A stretch of 64,000 nt of DNA from Ancylobacter moscoviensis (GTDB lineage: Bacteria; Pseudomonadota; Alphaproteobacteria; Rhizobiales; Xanthobacteraceae). This document shows, piece by piece, positions 9,133-17,131 of the stretch. Each line of letters begins with the position of its first letter. The stretch's first letter is position 1. The position numbers and the translations under genes were made by a program. The stretch is taken from assembly GCF_007559435.1 (NCBI RefSeq), contig NZ_VMBP01000005.1:1-64000 (forward strand), read 5' to 3'. The notes beneath the pieces are model-generated. The model saw nothing but the letters and a program-made list of their open reading frames with translations, had not been told where the DNA came from and did not search any database.

Positions 9133-10308
9133 TCAAGCCGGCAGCGGGTCGGTGCCGCGATCGAGCAGGGCCAGATAATCCGAATAGGCGTAGATCCGGC
9201 CGCGCTGCCGCCCTGTGGTCTCGCGCACGATGCCGACCCTGGCCAGATTCTCCAGCGCCGTGCTGGCGGTCGGGAAGGAGATACCGAGCTTGTCCGAAAC
9301 CGTCTGGATGGTGACAACCGGGCTGGCCTGCATCAACTCATGGACTCTGAGCGCTGACGGTGCTGCACGGCCGATCCCGGCGATCTTCTGCCGATGCGCG
9401 TCGAACATGGCGATCAGATCGCGGGCGGTAACGGTCGCCTGCTCCGCGGTCTCCGCGACGCCGGTCAGGAAGAACTCCATCCACGTCTCCCACGTCCCGG
9501 CCTGCCGGACCTCCTGGAGGAGCCGGTAGTAGTCGTCGCGCCGGGATTTCAGGAACAGGCTGAGATAGAGAATCGGCTCGCGCAAAACGCCCGCCTCGCA
9601 CAGGATCAACGTGATGAGCAACCGACCCAGGCGACCGTTGCCATCGAGAAACGGATGGATCGTCTCGAATTGGACATGAGCCAAGCCAGCGCGGATGAGC
9701 GGGGGCAGCGCCGCGTCCTCGCTATGAAGGAAGCGCTCCAGCGCACTTAAGGCCTCGTCCAGGCGGTTCGGTGGCGGCGGCACGAACAGGGCGTTGCCGG
9801 GCCGCGTTCCGCCGATCCAGTTCTGCGAGCGACGAAACTCTCCCGGTTGCTTCGCCGCGCCGCGACCCGATTTGAGCAGGATGGCGTGCATCTCGCGGAT
9901 CAGCCGGAGCGACAAAGGAAATCCGCTCCGCATTCTGGAGACACCATGCTCGATCGCCGCGACATAGTTCGAGACCTCGGTTACGTCGTCGAGTTCGACG
10001 GCCGGCGTCTCGTGGTTCTCGAACAGCAGCAGATCGGAGAGCGAGGATTGCGTGCCCTCGATCTGCGACGACAGCAGGGCTTCCTTGCGGACGTACATAT
10101 AAAGGAACAAGGGCGTCGAAGGCAGGATCGCCGTGACGCCATCCAGACGCCCGACAGCAGCCATGGCACGTTCATAGACATGCATGAAGCGCCCCAACTC
10201 GAGCGGCGGGTTCGGCGGTAGTGGAGCAGGCACATAAGCCCGCACACGCTCGCCGCCCGTGCTCGTTTCGACGTAGCTGCCGAGCCTGTTGTTCTCCCCG
10301 TCCGTCAC
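9133..10308 (-). CDS. Fic-domain AMP-transferase with C-terminal winged helix
   Basis: 391 residues. The Fic active motif HPFLDGNGRLGR is complete at 218-229. An inhibitory-helix motif S80-x3-E84-G85 (SSQIEG) precedes it, as in class II Fic proteins that self-inhibit by an N-terminal helix. The C-terminal 75 residues (ALRVHELMQ...SFPTASTALENLARVGIVRET) form a winged helix-turn-helix. The family transfers AMP from ATP to target hydroxyls; the wHTH suggests that it also binds DNA, perhaps its own promoter. It lies upstream (leftward) of the STAND gene with a 381-bp gap and is probably a separate unit. Confidence 0.9.
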   Translation of the reverse strand: MTDGENNRLGSYVETSTGGERVRAYVPAPLPPNPPLELGRFMHVYERAMAAVGRLDGVTAILPSTPLFLYMYVRKEALLSSQIEGTQSSLSDLLLFENHETPAVELDDVTEVSNYVAAIEHGVSRMRSGFPLSLRLIREMHAILLKSGRGAAKQPGEFRRSQNWIGGTRPGNALFVPPPPNRLDEALSALERFLHSEDAALPPLIRAGLAHVQFETIHPFLDGNGRLGRLLITLILCEAGVLREPILYLSLFLKSRRDDYYRLLQEVRQAGTWETWMEFFLTGVAETAEQATVTARDLIAMFDAHRQKIAGIGRAAPSALRVHELMQASPVVTIQTVSDKLGISFPTASTALENLARVGIVRETTGRQRGRIYAYSDYLALLDRGTDPLPA

Positions 10309-10336
10309 GCGCGATCCTTTAATTGGCCGTGCCTTC

Positions 10337-10366
10337 TATTAAAATATATAGCTATTCATTTTAATA
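10337..10366. promoter_or_regulatory. AT-rich inverted repeat upstream of fic
   Basis: TATTAAAAT (10337-10345) is repeated inverted as ATTTTAATA (10358-10366), 12 nt apart and about 30-60 bp before the Fic start. Such a 9-bp dyad in an otherwise GC-rich stretch fits an operator, possibly for the Fic protein's own winged helix. It overlaps the end of the truncated partner gene of the HTH protein. Confidence 0.4.
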
Positions 10367-10533
10367 ATGAGTTGCGCCGATTCAAGGCAGCCGGCACATC
10401 GCGTCACCCGCGGATTCAGAGCTTTTGCCTTCGGGCGCCTGTTGGCCATCAGCTCGATCAGCGAGGGACGCTCCCTTCGCGGGATCTGGATCTCATGATC
10501 AGCTGCACCGACGACAACCGGTCTAGAGGCCAT
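10339..10533 (-). pseudogene. Probable truncated PIN-type toxin remnant
   Basis: A 64-residue frame whose ATG lies inside the last codons of the upstream HTH gene (11-nt overlap), as in toxin-antitoxin operons. Only the first residues, MASRPVVV, resemble the start of PIN-domain proteins; the expected following acidic DA(N/C)VL segment and the rest of the roughly 180-residue domain are missing, replaced by unrelated sequence. It is read as a deletion remnant. It could instead be a short unrelated ORF, as only eight residues support the identification. Confidence 0.35.
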
Positions 10534-10972
10534 GGTTGGTGATGAGATCCTCTGCATCCTCGGCGAGTGCTTCCAGAGCTTTCCTCTGGATGTCGAGCCG
10601 CATCTTCAGCGCCAGGACGTCTTTCAACAGAGCCCGACGATGCTTGCCGACGCGACGGAACGGCAGATCGCCACTGTCCATCCGGAGGACCACAAGTGCT
10701 CGCGAAATGCCGAGCACGGCGGAGGCCTGGCTCGGGCTCAGCTCCTGATCCTCTGCCAACACCGCCACGCGCTGGCCGCCAGCCAACAGGGAAAGTAGCG
10801 TCTCAATGGCTCCAGCTGCGGCTGGCGGCAGCAACTCGGATTGCCCACGGCCATCACTGTGTCGGACGCGCAGTTCCATGCGATCTCCTTCCGCCAGTGG
10901 CAGGAGGGACGCAATCTTCTCTCGGTCCTGATCTGAAAGACGGGTGAAGCGGATGTTGCGCGGGCTGGCCAT
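10523..10972 (-). CDS. Excisionase-family HTH protein, antitoxin-like
   Basis: 149 residues. The centre contains an excisionase/MerR-like helix-turn-helix (ELSPSQASAVLGISRALVVLRMDSGDLPFRRVGKHRRALLKDV split over about 78-122), ending in a helical tail rich in Ala/Glu. The family is usually the DNA-binding antitoxin of a PIN-toxin pair. GAAGGGA lies 8 nt before the ATG. The following overlapping frame, where the toxin should be, is cut short, so this may be an orphan antitoxin that still represses its promoter or neutralises a related toxin elsewhere. Confidence 0.7.
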   Translation of the reverse strand: MASPRNIRFTRLSDQDREKIASLLPLAEGDRMELRVRHSDGRGQSELLPPAAAGAIETLLSLLAGGQRVAVLAEDQELSPSQASAVLGISRALVVLRMDSGDLPFRRVGKHRRALLKDVLALKMRLDIQRKALEALAEDAEDLITNHGL

Positions 10973-11104
10973 GGCAGCTTTCCCTTCAGGAGTTCCGGTG
11001 GGCCGCGCAGCCAGGTTCGCGATACTGACCGCCCCTCCAACAGGACTAGCCTAGCTGTGGGAGTCTGCGGCAGCCATTCAAATGCGGAGCTCAGAGCCTC
11101 GACA

Positions 11105-12451
11105 TCAACCGACGGCGCAATCCACCTCATCCGCCGTTGGCTTCTCCGTTCTGAGAAACTGCGCAAGCGACGCCTTCCGTGAAGCCCGGTCGAGCGTATA
11201 CGAGGTGTGGCGGAAGGCGACGCCGTCCAGCAGTCCCTGAATGTAACCCGCGATATTGTCCGCCGCCATGACGAGCGCGGTATCCACCGTATGGATGTAG
11301 CGGCTCGTCACCGTCCCGCGCGAATGGCCGACCAGCGCGGCGATAGTCGCCTCGGTGAAACCGAGATCGTTGGCTATGCTGGCGAAGCTGTGCCGCAGGA
11401 CATGCGGCGTGATGTCGGCCAGTTCGGTCCTGCCCAATATCTTCGTCCAGTGGTTCGGGAAGCTTCCGAAGGAGGTGTCGTCAGCCCAGCCGGTGAAGAC
11501 ATAGCCCTCCGCGCCCTCCTCGTGCCGCCCCTCGAAATACTCCAGCACCGGCAGGCCAACCGGGCGCACCGATGCGCCCTCCTTGCTGTCGGTGAGGCGC
11601 AGGCAACTGCCCTCGAAGTCGATCTCGTTCCAGCGCAGCTTGATGATCTCGCTGCGCCGGCAGCCGGTCAGGGCAAGGACGCGGATCATCTGCGCCGCGG
11701 TCGCATACTGCCCGTCCTCGGCCGCCTTCCTGAGAATCCCGCCGAGCGCCCGATATTCTTGCTCGCTCAGCCGGCGACCGTTGACGTTGTCCTTCGGCTT
11801 TCGAACACCGTGCGCCGGATTGCCCTCGATGATGCCGAGTTCGATCGCATAGCTGAGGATGCCACCCAGAAGGCCGATGGTGCGCGTTGCCGTGCCGACG
11901 CCTCCACGCACGATCGCCCGGCCGCGCAGCTTCTCCGTCTTCACGTCCGCGCGCGTCTTGCCGGCCATGATGTCCTTCATGGCTTGGGTGATGTCGGCCT
12001 TGGTCAGATCGCGAACCCGCCGGCCACCGAGCAACGGGATCAAGTGGCGCTGGATGCGGCCGGTATCCGTGACGATGGTGGTCGTCTTCTTCGGCCGGCC
12101 CCGCTTACCGAGAATGAGCCCTTGCTCGAGGTCGGCGAGGTAGCGCGTGCAGAGCTCCTTGACCGTGATCGCTTCGCGATCGAGCTTACGATCCTCGGCG
12201 GGATTCCCGCCCCTGGCGACCTGACCGAGCAGGACTTTCGCCTCACGCCTTGCCGCCTCGGGTGTCCATACCCCGTGCAGGCCGATCGTGTAGCATCGCG
12301 AGCGCCCGGCAGCGCGATACTGCACCAGGTAGCTGCGTTTGCCCGACGCAAAGACGCGAACCCCAAAGCCGGGCAAATCCTCGTCCCAGATGATATAGTC
12401 CGCCTTGCCAATCTCGGCGTTGTCGACGGTTCGTTTGGTCAGCTTCGCCAT
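11105..12451 (-). CDS. int: Island integrase (tyrosine recombinase, P4/DUF4102 type)
   Basis: 448 residues from ATG 12451 (AAAGAGAGA upstream); an in-frame ATG at 12505 is less likely. The N-terminus MAKLTKRTVDNAEIGKADYI with GFGVRVFASGKRSYLVQYR is the DUF4102 arm-binding domain of tRNA-targeting integrases, followed by a core-binding domain. The catalytic residues are R in TGCRRSEI, K in DSKEGAS, HVLRHSF, GHSRG and Y in SRYIH. Its 5' end faces a tRNA-derived attachment site 180 bp away, so it very probably mobilises the island to the left. Confidence 0.93.
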   Translation of the reverse strand: MAKLTKRTVDNAEIGKADYIIWDEDLPGFGVRVFASGKRSYLVQYRAAGRSRCYTIGLHGVWTPEAARREAKVLLGQVARGGNPAEDRKLDREAITVKELCTRYLADLEQGLILGKRGRPKKTTTIVTDTGRIQRHLIPLLGGRRVRDLTKADITQAMKDIMAGKTRADVKTEKLRGRAIVRGGVGTATRTIGLLGGILSYAIELGIIEGNPAHGVRKPKDNVNGRRLSEQEYRALGGILRKAAEDGQYATAAQMIRVLALTGCRRSEIIKLRWNEIDFEGSCLRLTDSKEGASVRPVGLPVLEYFEGRHEEGAEGYVFTGWADDTSFGSFPNHWTKILGRTELADITPHVLRHSFASIANDLGFTEATIAALVGHSRGTVTSRYIHTVDTALVMAADNIAGYIQGLLDGVAFRHTSYTLDRASRKASLAQFLRTEKPTADEVDCAVG

Positions 12452-12586
12452 GCTTGGGTCTCTCTTTGGCAGACTCCTCGCGTAAGCAGGACGGAAGCAC
12501 GACAAGGAGGGAATTCGGCCGCTCCATCGTACGGGCGGCGCTGGCGGATATCAATTTTCTTTTTGTATTTCAGTACTATAGCGTGC

Positions 12587-12612
12587 ATTCGGATAGAATC
12601 GGATAGTTTCGG
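12587..12612. repeat. Short direct repeats between integrase and attachment site
   Basis: ATTCGGATAG (12587-12596) is followed directly by AATCGGATAG (12597-12606) and TTTCGG (12607-12612). Tandem roughly 10-bp repeats beside an att core are typical of integrase arm-binding sites; this role is inferred from position only. Confidence 0.4.
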
Positions 12613-12630
12613 CGGAGTACACTATCCTTG

Positions 12631-12675
12631 CTCCGAAGGCAAAGGTCGCACGTTCGAATCGTGCCGGGTGCGCCA
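12631..12675 (+). other. Attachment site: 3' fragment of a tRNA-Arg (probably CCG)
   Basis: The 45 bp fold as the right part of a tRNA. They begin with an anticodon loop CTCCGAA (anticodon CCG), then 3' anticodon stem GGCAA, T arm GCACG-TTCGAAT-CGTGC, acceptor strand CGGGTGC, discriminator G and encoded CCA. The preceding bases (CCTTG) do not pair with GGCAA and there is no D arm or 5' acceptor, so this is not a working gene. It is the att repeat left by insertion at the anticodon loop. The intact tRNA-Arg should lie beyond the left window edge, same orientation. From 12676 to the next gene at 12860 nothing else was recognised. Confidence 0.8.
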
Positions 12676-12859
12676 GTTTTCTTAATGAAATCAATTTATT
12701 GAGCGACTACGCGCCGCCTTCGGGATTTCGGTGATCTCTGCCCGCGGAAGTGCCGCGTCGCGTTTTATGCGCGACGGAAAAGGGGCATCGTCGAGGGCGA
12801 GAATACGAAGACGGTCTCAGCGTCTTGTCGAGGCCGAGCTGGAGCGTGGCGTTGCGGCG

Positions 12860-15196
12860 TCAGGGATCGCGTACCTCGAAAATCCCCTTGGCGACCTTGG
12901 CATGGACGCCCCAATTGCCATCCGCCACCTGTGTCACGCCGAAATCGACCGCCACGGACATCAGCGAGATCGTCTCGTCCTCGTCGAGCCCGTAGCGTTC
13001 CATGAGGAACTTGCGGGCGGCGCGGAAGGCGCTGCGCAGCGCCCGGCTCAGCGAGGAGCGTTTGAAGACTTCCGACTGGGCGTTGCGGCCCAGCTCGCGC
13101 AGATAGTTGGTGTAGCTGAAGCCGTGCAGCAGCCAGGCGTCGGGCGTCTCGATCAGCGGTGCGCCCAAACCGTTGAGATAGGATTTCTCGGTCTCGCCAC
13201 GCTTGTGCAGCACGAGGCGGATGTCGCCGGTGAGCGAGCATTCAAGCGCCGTGCCGCTGATCTCGCCATCGCCCTGCGCCAGATGCGGGTCGCCGACCGA
13301 AAGCAGGGCTCCCGGCACCGTCACCGGCAGGTAGACCGAGGCGCCCTTGCCGGCGCGCCAGTTATCGATATTGCCGCCGAAATAGCCGGGTGGAACGGAA
13401 TCCACCATGTCGGTCTCGCGCGGCGCGACGGCGATGAAGCCGAAATGCGGGCGCACCGGTACGCGCACGCCCTTCAGGAGGTCGTGGCGTTCGACGATCT
13501 TCGCGTGGTCGACCGGGACGCCGGGATAGTCGATGGTCTCGTGCACCACGCCGAACGGGTCGGTCTGCGGCATCCAGCGGAAGGAATAGACCGCCTCGGC
13601 ATAGCCGCTCTCGCCGGCGGCGTCGGTCCGGTAGATGGTGATGACCTCGCGCTTGCGCGGCTCGTCGAGAATGTCGTCGTGGTGGAAGCCCCACGCGGCG
13701 GCGGCGTTGGAGCCGAAGGCATGGCCGGCATAAAGCGGATTGGCGCAGGGGCGGGGTTTGAGGTCGAGGATCTGCACCTCCAGCACGTCGCCCGGCTCGG
13801 CGCCGTGGACGAAGATCGGCCCGGTGCAGATGTGCACGCCGAAGCCCTCGCCGGCACCACGGCCGAAGATGCTGGCGTTCACCGGTCCGGCGCCGCGCCG
13901 GTCGACCGCCTTGTAGTCCCGCGTCCAGCGGAACACGCTCTCGGCGCCGGCGTCGCCCGCGATCATGCGCTCATGGTCGTCATAGGCATGCTGCGTCAGC
14001 GTCTCCACCGTCACCGTCGCACCCGAACGCACGCGCAGCACTGGCGGGATGGCGCGTGAGAGGTAGCCCCAGTGCACGCTCTCGCGCGACACCGGCAGGT
14101 GGTGGCGTCCGGGCTCGCCGATGTCGCGCGGCAGCGGCGGCAGACGCGGTACGTCTTCCACATCATCGTGCGCAGGAGCTGCGGCAGGCATGGGGCGCGA
14201 GGGGCGCACGCCCGAGTGCAGGGGGCGCCCGCGGGTCCAGCGCGTCTCCACGGCCGGGCCGGACGATTTGCGGTAATCGCGCGGGGAAATGCCGTAGGCG
14301 GCGCTGAAGACGCGGCTGAAATGCGCCTGATCGGGAAACCCCCAGCGAAAGCCGATCTCGGCGATGGAGCGGTCGGCATGCTCGGGGTTCACGAGATCGC
14401 GTCGGCACTGCTCCAGCCGGCGATGGCGCACATAGTCGGAGAAGGAGCGGTCCTGGCCTTCGAACAGGCGCTGGATGTAGCGCGCGGACAGGCCCTCGGC
14501 CCTCGCGATATCGGCGACCGCCAGCTCCGGCTCGCGCAGCCGCGCCTCGATCTGCGCGCAGACGCGGGCATAGTGGGCCGCCTGCACCTGCGTGGCGTTG
14601 TCCTCCTCGGGCCGCGCCTCGGCGAGCAGGGCGGAGAGCATCAACTCGGTGATGGCGGTCTCGGCGGCCATGAGGTCGCCGTCCTCGGTGACGGCGAAGT
14701 TCGCGGTCAGCGCCCGCATCATCGGCCGGGCCGCCGCCGCCGAGACGGATCCGCCGAGCACCAGCGTGGGCACGGTGGCGGCGCGGCCGAGGCGGCCGGT
14801 CAGCCGTTCGCGCGGTACCTGCAGCAGCAACAGCTCGAAATCGTTGCGGAACTGCACCGAGAAAGGCGTCATCGGATCGCAGACCCAGATGTCGCCATCG
14901 GCAAATTCGGCCGCGCGCCGACCGGAATCGGTGAGATGGCCCCGGCCGTAGTTCACGAAGCCGATCAACACATGGCGCTCGCCCGTGGACAGGGCCGAGA
15001 AGTGCTGCGCGGTGGAGCGCAACAGGGCGAAGCACGCCTGCGTCGGTGACCGCTTGATCGAGATCTCGCCGAAATGGAAGGCGGCATCCTTCGGCAGACG
15101 GCCGGACAGCGCGAGGCTGGCCAGCGTCTCCCGCCAGACGGCCTCCTGCTTGCTGGCCGGAAAGGCGTTGATCGAAATCGGAACGGCTCGGTTCAT
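12860..15196 (-). CDS. AraC-family regulator fused to acetamidase/formamidase
   Basis: 778 residues. Residues 1-310 form a complete AraC-type regulator: an N-terminal AraC-binding-like sensor domain, then a double helix-turn-helix (LAVADIARAEGLSARYIQRLF and RSIAEIGFRWGFPDQAHFSRVF, ending GISPRDYR). After a Pro-rich linker (about 320-360), residues 365-778 are a full acetamidase/formamidase (FmdA/AmdA) domain, with segments such as GPIFVHGAEPGDVLEVQILDL, VGDPHLAQGDGEISGTALEC and DFGVTQVADGNWGVHAKV split over the domain. The family hydrolyses short amides to ammonia and acid. One frame runs through both with no stop or shift. It is divergent from the TRAP operon, which it may regulate (inference). 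Confidence 0.88.
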   Translation of the reverse strand: MNRAVPISINAFPASKQEAVWRETLASLALSGRLPKDAAFHFGEISIKRSPTQACFALLRSTAQHFSALSTGERHVLIGFVNYGRGHLTDSGRRAAEFADGDIWVCDPMTPFSVQFRNDFELLLLQVPRERLTGRLGRAATVPTLVLGGSVSAAAARPMMRALTANFAVTEDGDLMAAETAITELMLSALLAEARPEEDNATQVQAAHYARVCAQIEARLREPELAVADIARAEGLSARYIQRLFEGQDRSFSDYVRHRRLEQCRRDLVNPEHADRSIAEIGFRWGFPDQAHFSRVFSAAYGISPRDYRKSSGPAVETRWTRGRPLHSGVRPSRPMPAAAPAHDDVEDVPRLPPLPRDIGEPGRHHLPVSRESVHWGYLSRAIPPVLRVRSGATVTVETLTQHAYDDHERMIAGDAGAESVFRWTRDYKAVDRRGAGPVNASIFGRGAGEGFGVHICTGPIFVHGAEPGDVLEVQILDLKPRPCANPLYAGHAFGSNAAAAWGFHHDDILDEPRKREVITIYRTDAAGESGYAEAVYSFRWMPQTDPFGVVHETIDYPGVPVDHAKIVERHDLLKGVRVPVRPHFGFIAVAPRETDMVDSVPPGYFGGNIDNWRAGKGASVYLPVTVPGALLSVGDPHLAQGDGEISGTALECSLTGDIRLVLHKRGETEKSYLNGLGAPLIETPDAWLLHGFSYTNYLRELGRNAQSEVFKRSSLSRALRSAFRAARKFLMERYGLDEDETISLMSVAVDFGVTQVADGNWGVHAKVAKGIFEVRDP

Positions 15197-15491
15197 GGCA
15201 CTGCCGGTCTAGGTCGCGGGGCCCGTTCTTGCCAGTGAAGCACTTTGACGAACGGCGCACAAAAACTTGTCTCGACCGTCCGGAACTTCGCTGCGCAATA
15301 TCGCGTCAATTTAATATAACTTATTGATAAAATGAGATAATTTTTAGAGAAATGGACTCGCTCGGTCCGGAGTCAGCCGCCGCTTTGCACCTATGGGGGC
15401 ATTGCTCATGTTGCGGCGCAGCGGAATATCTAGCCGCAGACAGAGGCGCCGATCGGAACAGCGGCGCCCATCCGGACAAGGGGAAAGAGAG

Positions 15492-16586
15492 ATGGATCGT
15501 CGTGGATTTCTGGGCGCTGGTCTTGCTGGCACGGCCGCCATCGCGACCGTTGCGGCGCCGCACGTTGCCCGCGCCCAGCAGACCTTCAGCTGGAAAATGA
15601 CCAATGCCTACGGACCCGGCGCGCCCTTTTACGTCACCGGTCCCGGCAGCCCGACCGATTTCTGCGAGATGGTCGGCAAGCTCTCGGGCGGGCGCCTCAC
15701 CATCCAGCACTTCGCGGCGGGCGAACTGATCCCGGCGCTGGAGGGCTTCGATGCCGTGTCCTCGGGTACGGTCGAGATGAACGCGGCGAATTCCTATTTC
15801 TGGGCTGGCAAGGTGCCGGCGGCGCAGTTCTTCACCTGCGTGCCCTTCGGCCTCAATTTCCAGGGCCAGAACGCCTGGATCTATCACGGCGGCGGCCTGC
15901 AGCTCTGGGAGGAACTCTACGAGCCCTTCAACCTTGTGCCCATGCCGCTGGGCAATACCGGCGTGCAGATGTCCGGCTGGTTCCGCAAGCCGATCGAGAA
16001 GGTCGAGGACTTCCAGGGCCTGAAGATGCGCATCCCCGGCCTCGCCGGCAAGGTCTATGCCCAGCTCGGCGTCGACGTGAAGCTGCTGCCGGGCGGCGAA
16101 ATCTTCCCCGCGTTGGAACGCGGCGTAATCGACGCCGCCGAATTCGTCGGCCCCTATCAGGACCGCCGTCTCGGCCTGCAGAAGGCGGCCAAGTACTACT
16201 ACACCACCGGATGGCACGAGCCGAACAACGTCACCGAACTCATCGTCAACAAGGATGCCTGGAACAGCCTCCCGGACGATCTGAAGGCGATCGTGCGCGC
16301 GGCCGCCGCGGCCTGCAACGTCATCAGCCATACCTGGTGCGAGGCCACCAATGGCGAGGCCATGACCGATCTGGTGAAGAACCAGGGCGTCATCGCCGGT
16401 CCCTATCCCGAGGCGGTGGTGGACAAGCTGCGGGAGGTCACCAAGACCACGCTGGAGCAGCTGGCTGCCTCCGACCCGAAGATCAAGAAGGTCTATGACA
16501 GCTTCACCGACTTCGCGGCCAAGCACAGCCAGTGGGCCGGCCTGTCGGAAGCGGTCTACCAGACCCAGATCCGCAGGGGCGCATGA
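15492..16586 (+). CDS. dctP: TRAP transporter substrate-binding protein
   Basis: 364 residues from ATG 15492, preceded by GGGAAAGAGAG. The N-terminus MDRRGFLGAGLAGTAAIATVAAPHVARA is a twin-arginine signal, giving a periplasmic mature protein beginning QQTFSWKM. The family-typical FQGLKMRIPGLAGKV and EFVGPYQDRRLGLQKAAKYYY segments place it in the DctP7-like/YiaO group that often binds keto acids or carboxylates. It overlaps the next gene by 4 nt (ATGA). A 295-bp AT-rich spacer with the divergent AraC-formamidase gene holds the promoter. Confidence 0.92.
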   Translation: MDRRGFLGAGLAGTAAIATVAAPHVARAQQTFSWKMTNAYGPGAPFYVTGPGSPTDFCEMVGKLSGGRLTIQHFAAGELIPALEGFDAVSSGTVEMNAANSYFWAGKVPAAQFFTCVPFGLNFQGQNAWIYHGGGLQLWEELYEPFNLVPMPLGNTGVQMSGWFRKPIEKVEDFQGLKMRIPGLAGKVYAQLGVDVKLLPGGEIFPALERGVIDAAEFVGPYQDRRLGLQKAAKYYYTTGWHEPNNVTELIVNKDAWNSLPDDLKAIVRAAAAACNVISHTWCEATNGEAMTDLVKNQGVIAGPYPEAVVDKLREVTKTTLEQLAASDPKIKKVYDSFTDFAAKHSQWAGLSEAVYQTQIRRGA

Positions 16587-17131
16587 TCTCCATTCTTGAA
16601 AAATGGGCCCGGGGCCTCGACGCGATCGTCGAGGCTTGCGGCTGGGTCGCGGCGTGGACGGGGCTCGCGCTCGTCCTCGTCATGGCCGGCAACGTGCTGA
16701 TGCGCTACGCCTTCAACACCGGCTCGGTGGCGATGCAGGAGCTGGAATGGCACCTGATGTCGCCGCTGACGCTGCTGTGCATCGCCTACACGATCAAGCA
16801 TGAAGGCCACGTGCGGGTGGACATCGTCTATGCCCACCTGCCGGCGCGGGTGAAGCAGGCCATCGACCTGTTCTCGGCGCTGAGCGTGGTCGCCCTGTCG
16901 GTGATCGTGATCGCGTTGTCCTGGCGCTACGTGATGCAGTCCTACCGGATTGGCGAAGCCTCGCCCGACCCCGGCGGCCTGCCCTACCGCTTCATTCTCA
17001 AGGCGATGATCCCGGCCGGCTTCGCGCTGCTGCTTCTCCAGAGCCTTGCCGCCACTTTCCGGGCGCTTGAGCCCTTCCTCGGTGGGCCGGCCGAGCCGCC
17101 CGCGACGGTGCCTGTCGATGCCCCTCAATGA
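16583..17131 (+). CDS. dctQ: TRAP transporter small membrane subunit
   Basis: 182 residues starting at the overlapping ATG 16583. Four hydrophobic segments are visible (about 14-34, 50-67, 92-112, 132-152) and the family motif NVLMRYAFN...ELEWHL appears after the first. DctQ stabilises the large permease subunit and contacts the substrate-binding protein. The stop lies 14 nt inside the next gene, consistent with coupled translation. Confidence 0.92.
   Translation: MISILEKWARGLDAIVEACGWVAAWTGLALVLVMAGNVLMRYAFNTGSVAMQELEWHLMSPLTLLCIAYTIKHEGHVRVDIVYAHLPARVKQAIDLFSALSVVALSVIVIALSWRYVMQSYRIGEASPDPGGLPYRFILKAMIPAGFALLLLQSLAATFRALEPFLGGPAEPPATVPVDAPQ

Noticed and set aside
12631-12675. A complete tRNA gene
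   Set aside because: Only the 3' part folds; no D arm or 5' acceptor strand, and the 5' anticodon stem does not pair.
12731-14059. Long plus-strand open frame opposite the AraC-formamidase gene
   Set aside because: High-GC shadow of the minus-strand gene; Arg/Ala/Gly/His-rich with no domain, while the minus frame has clear domains.
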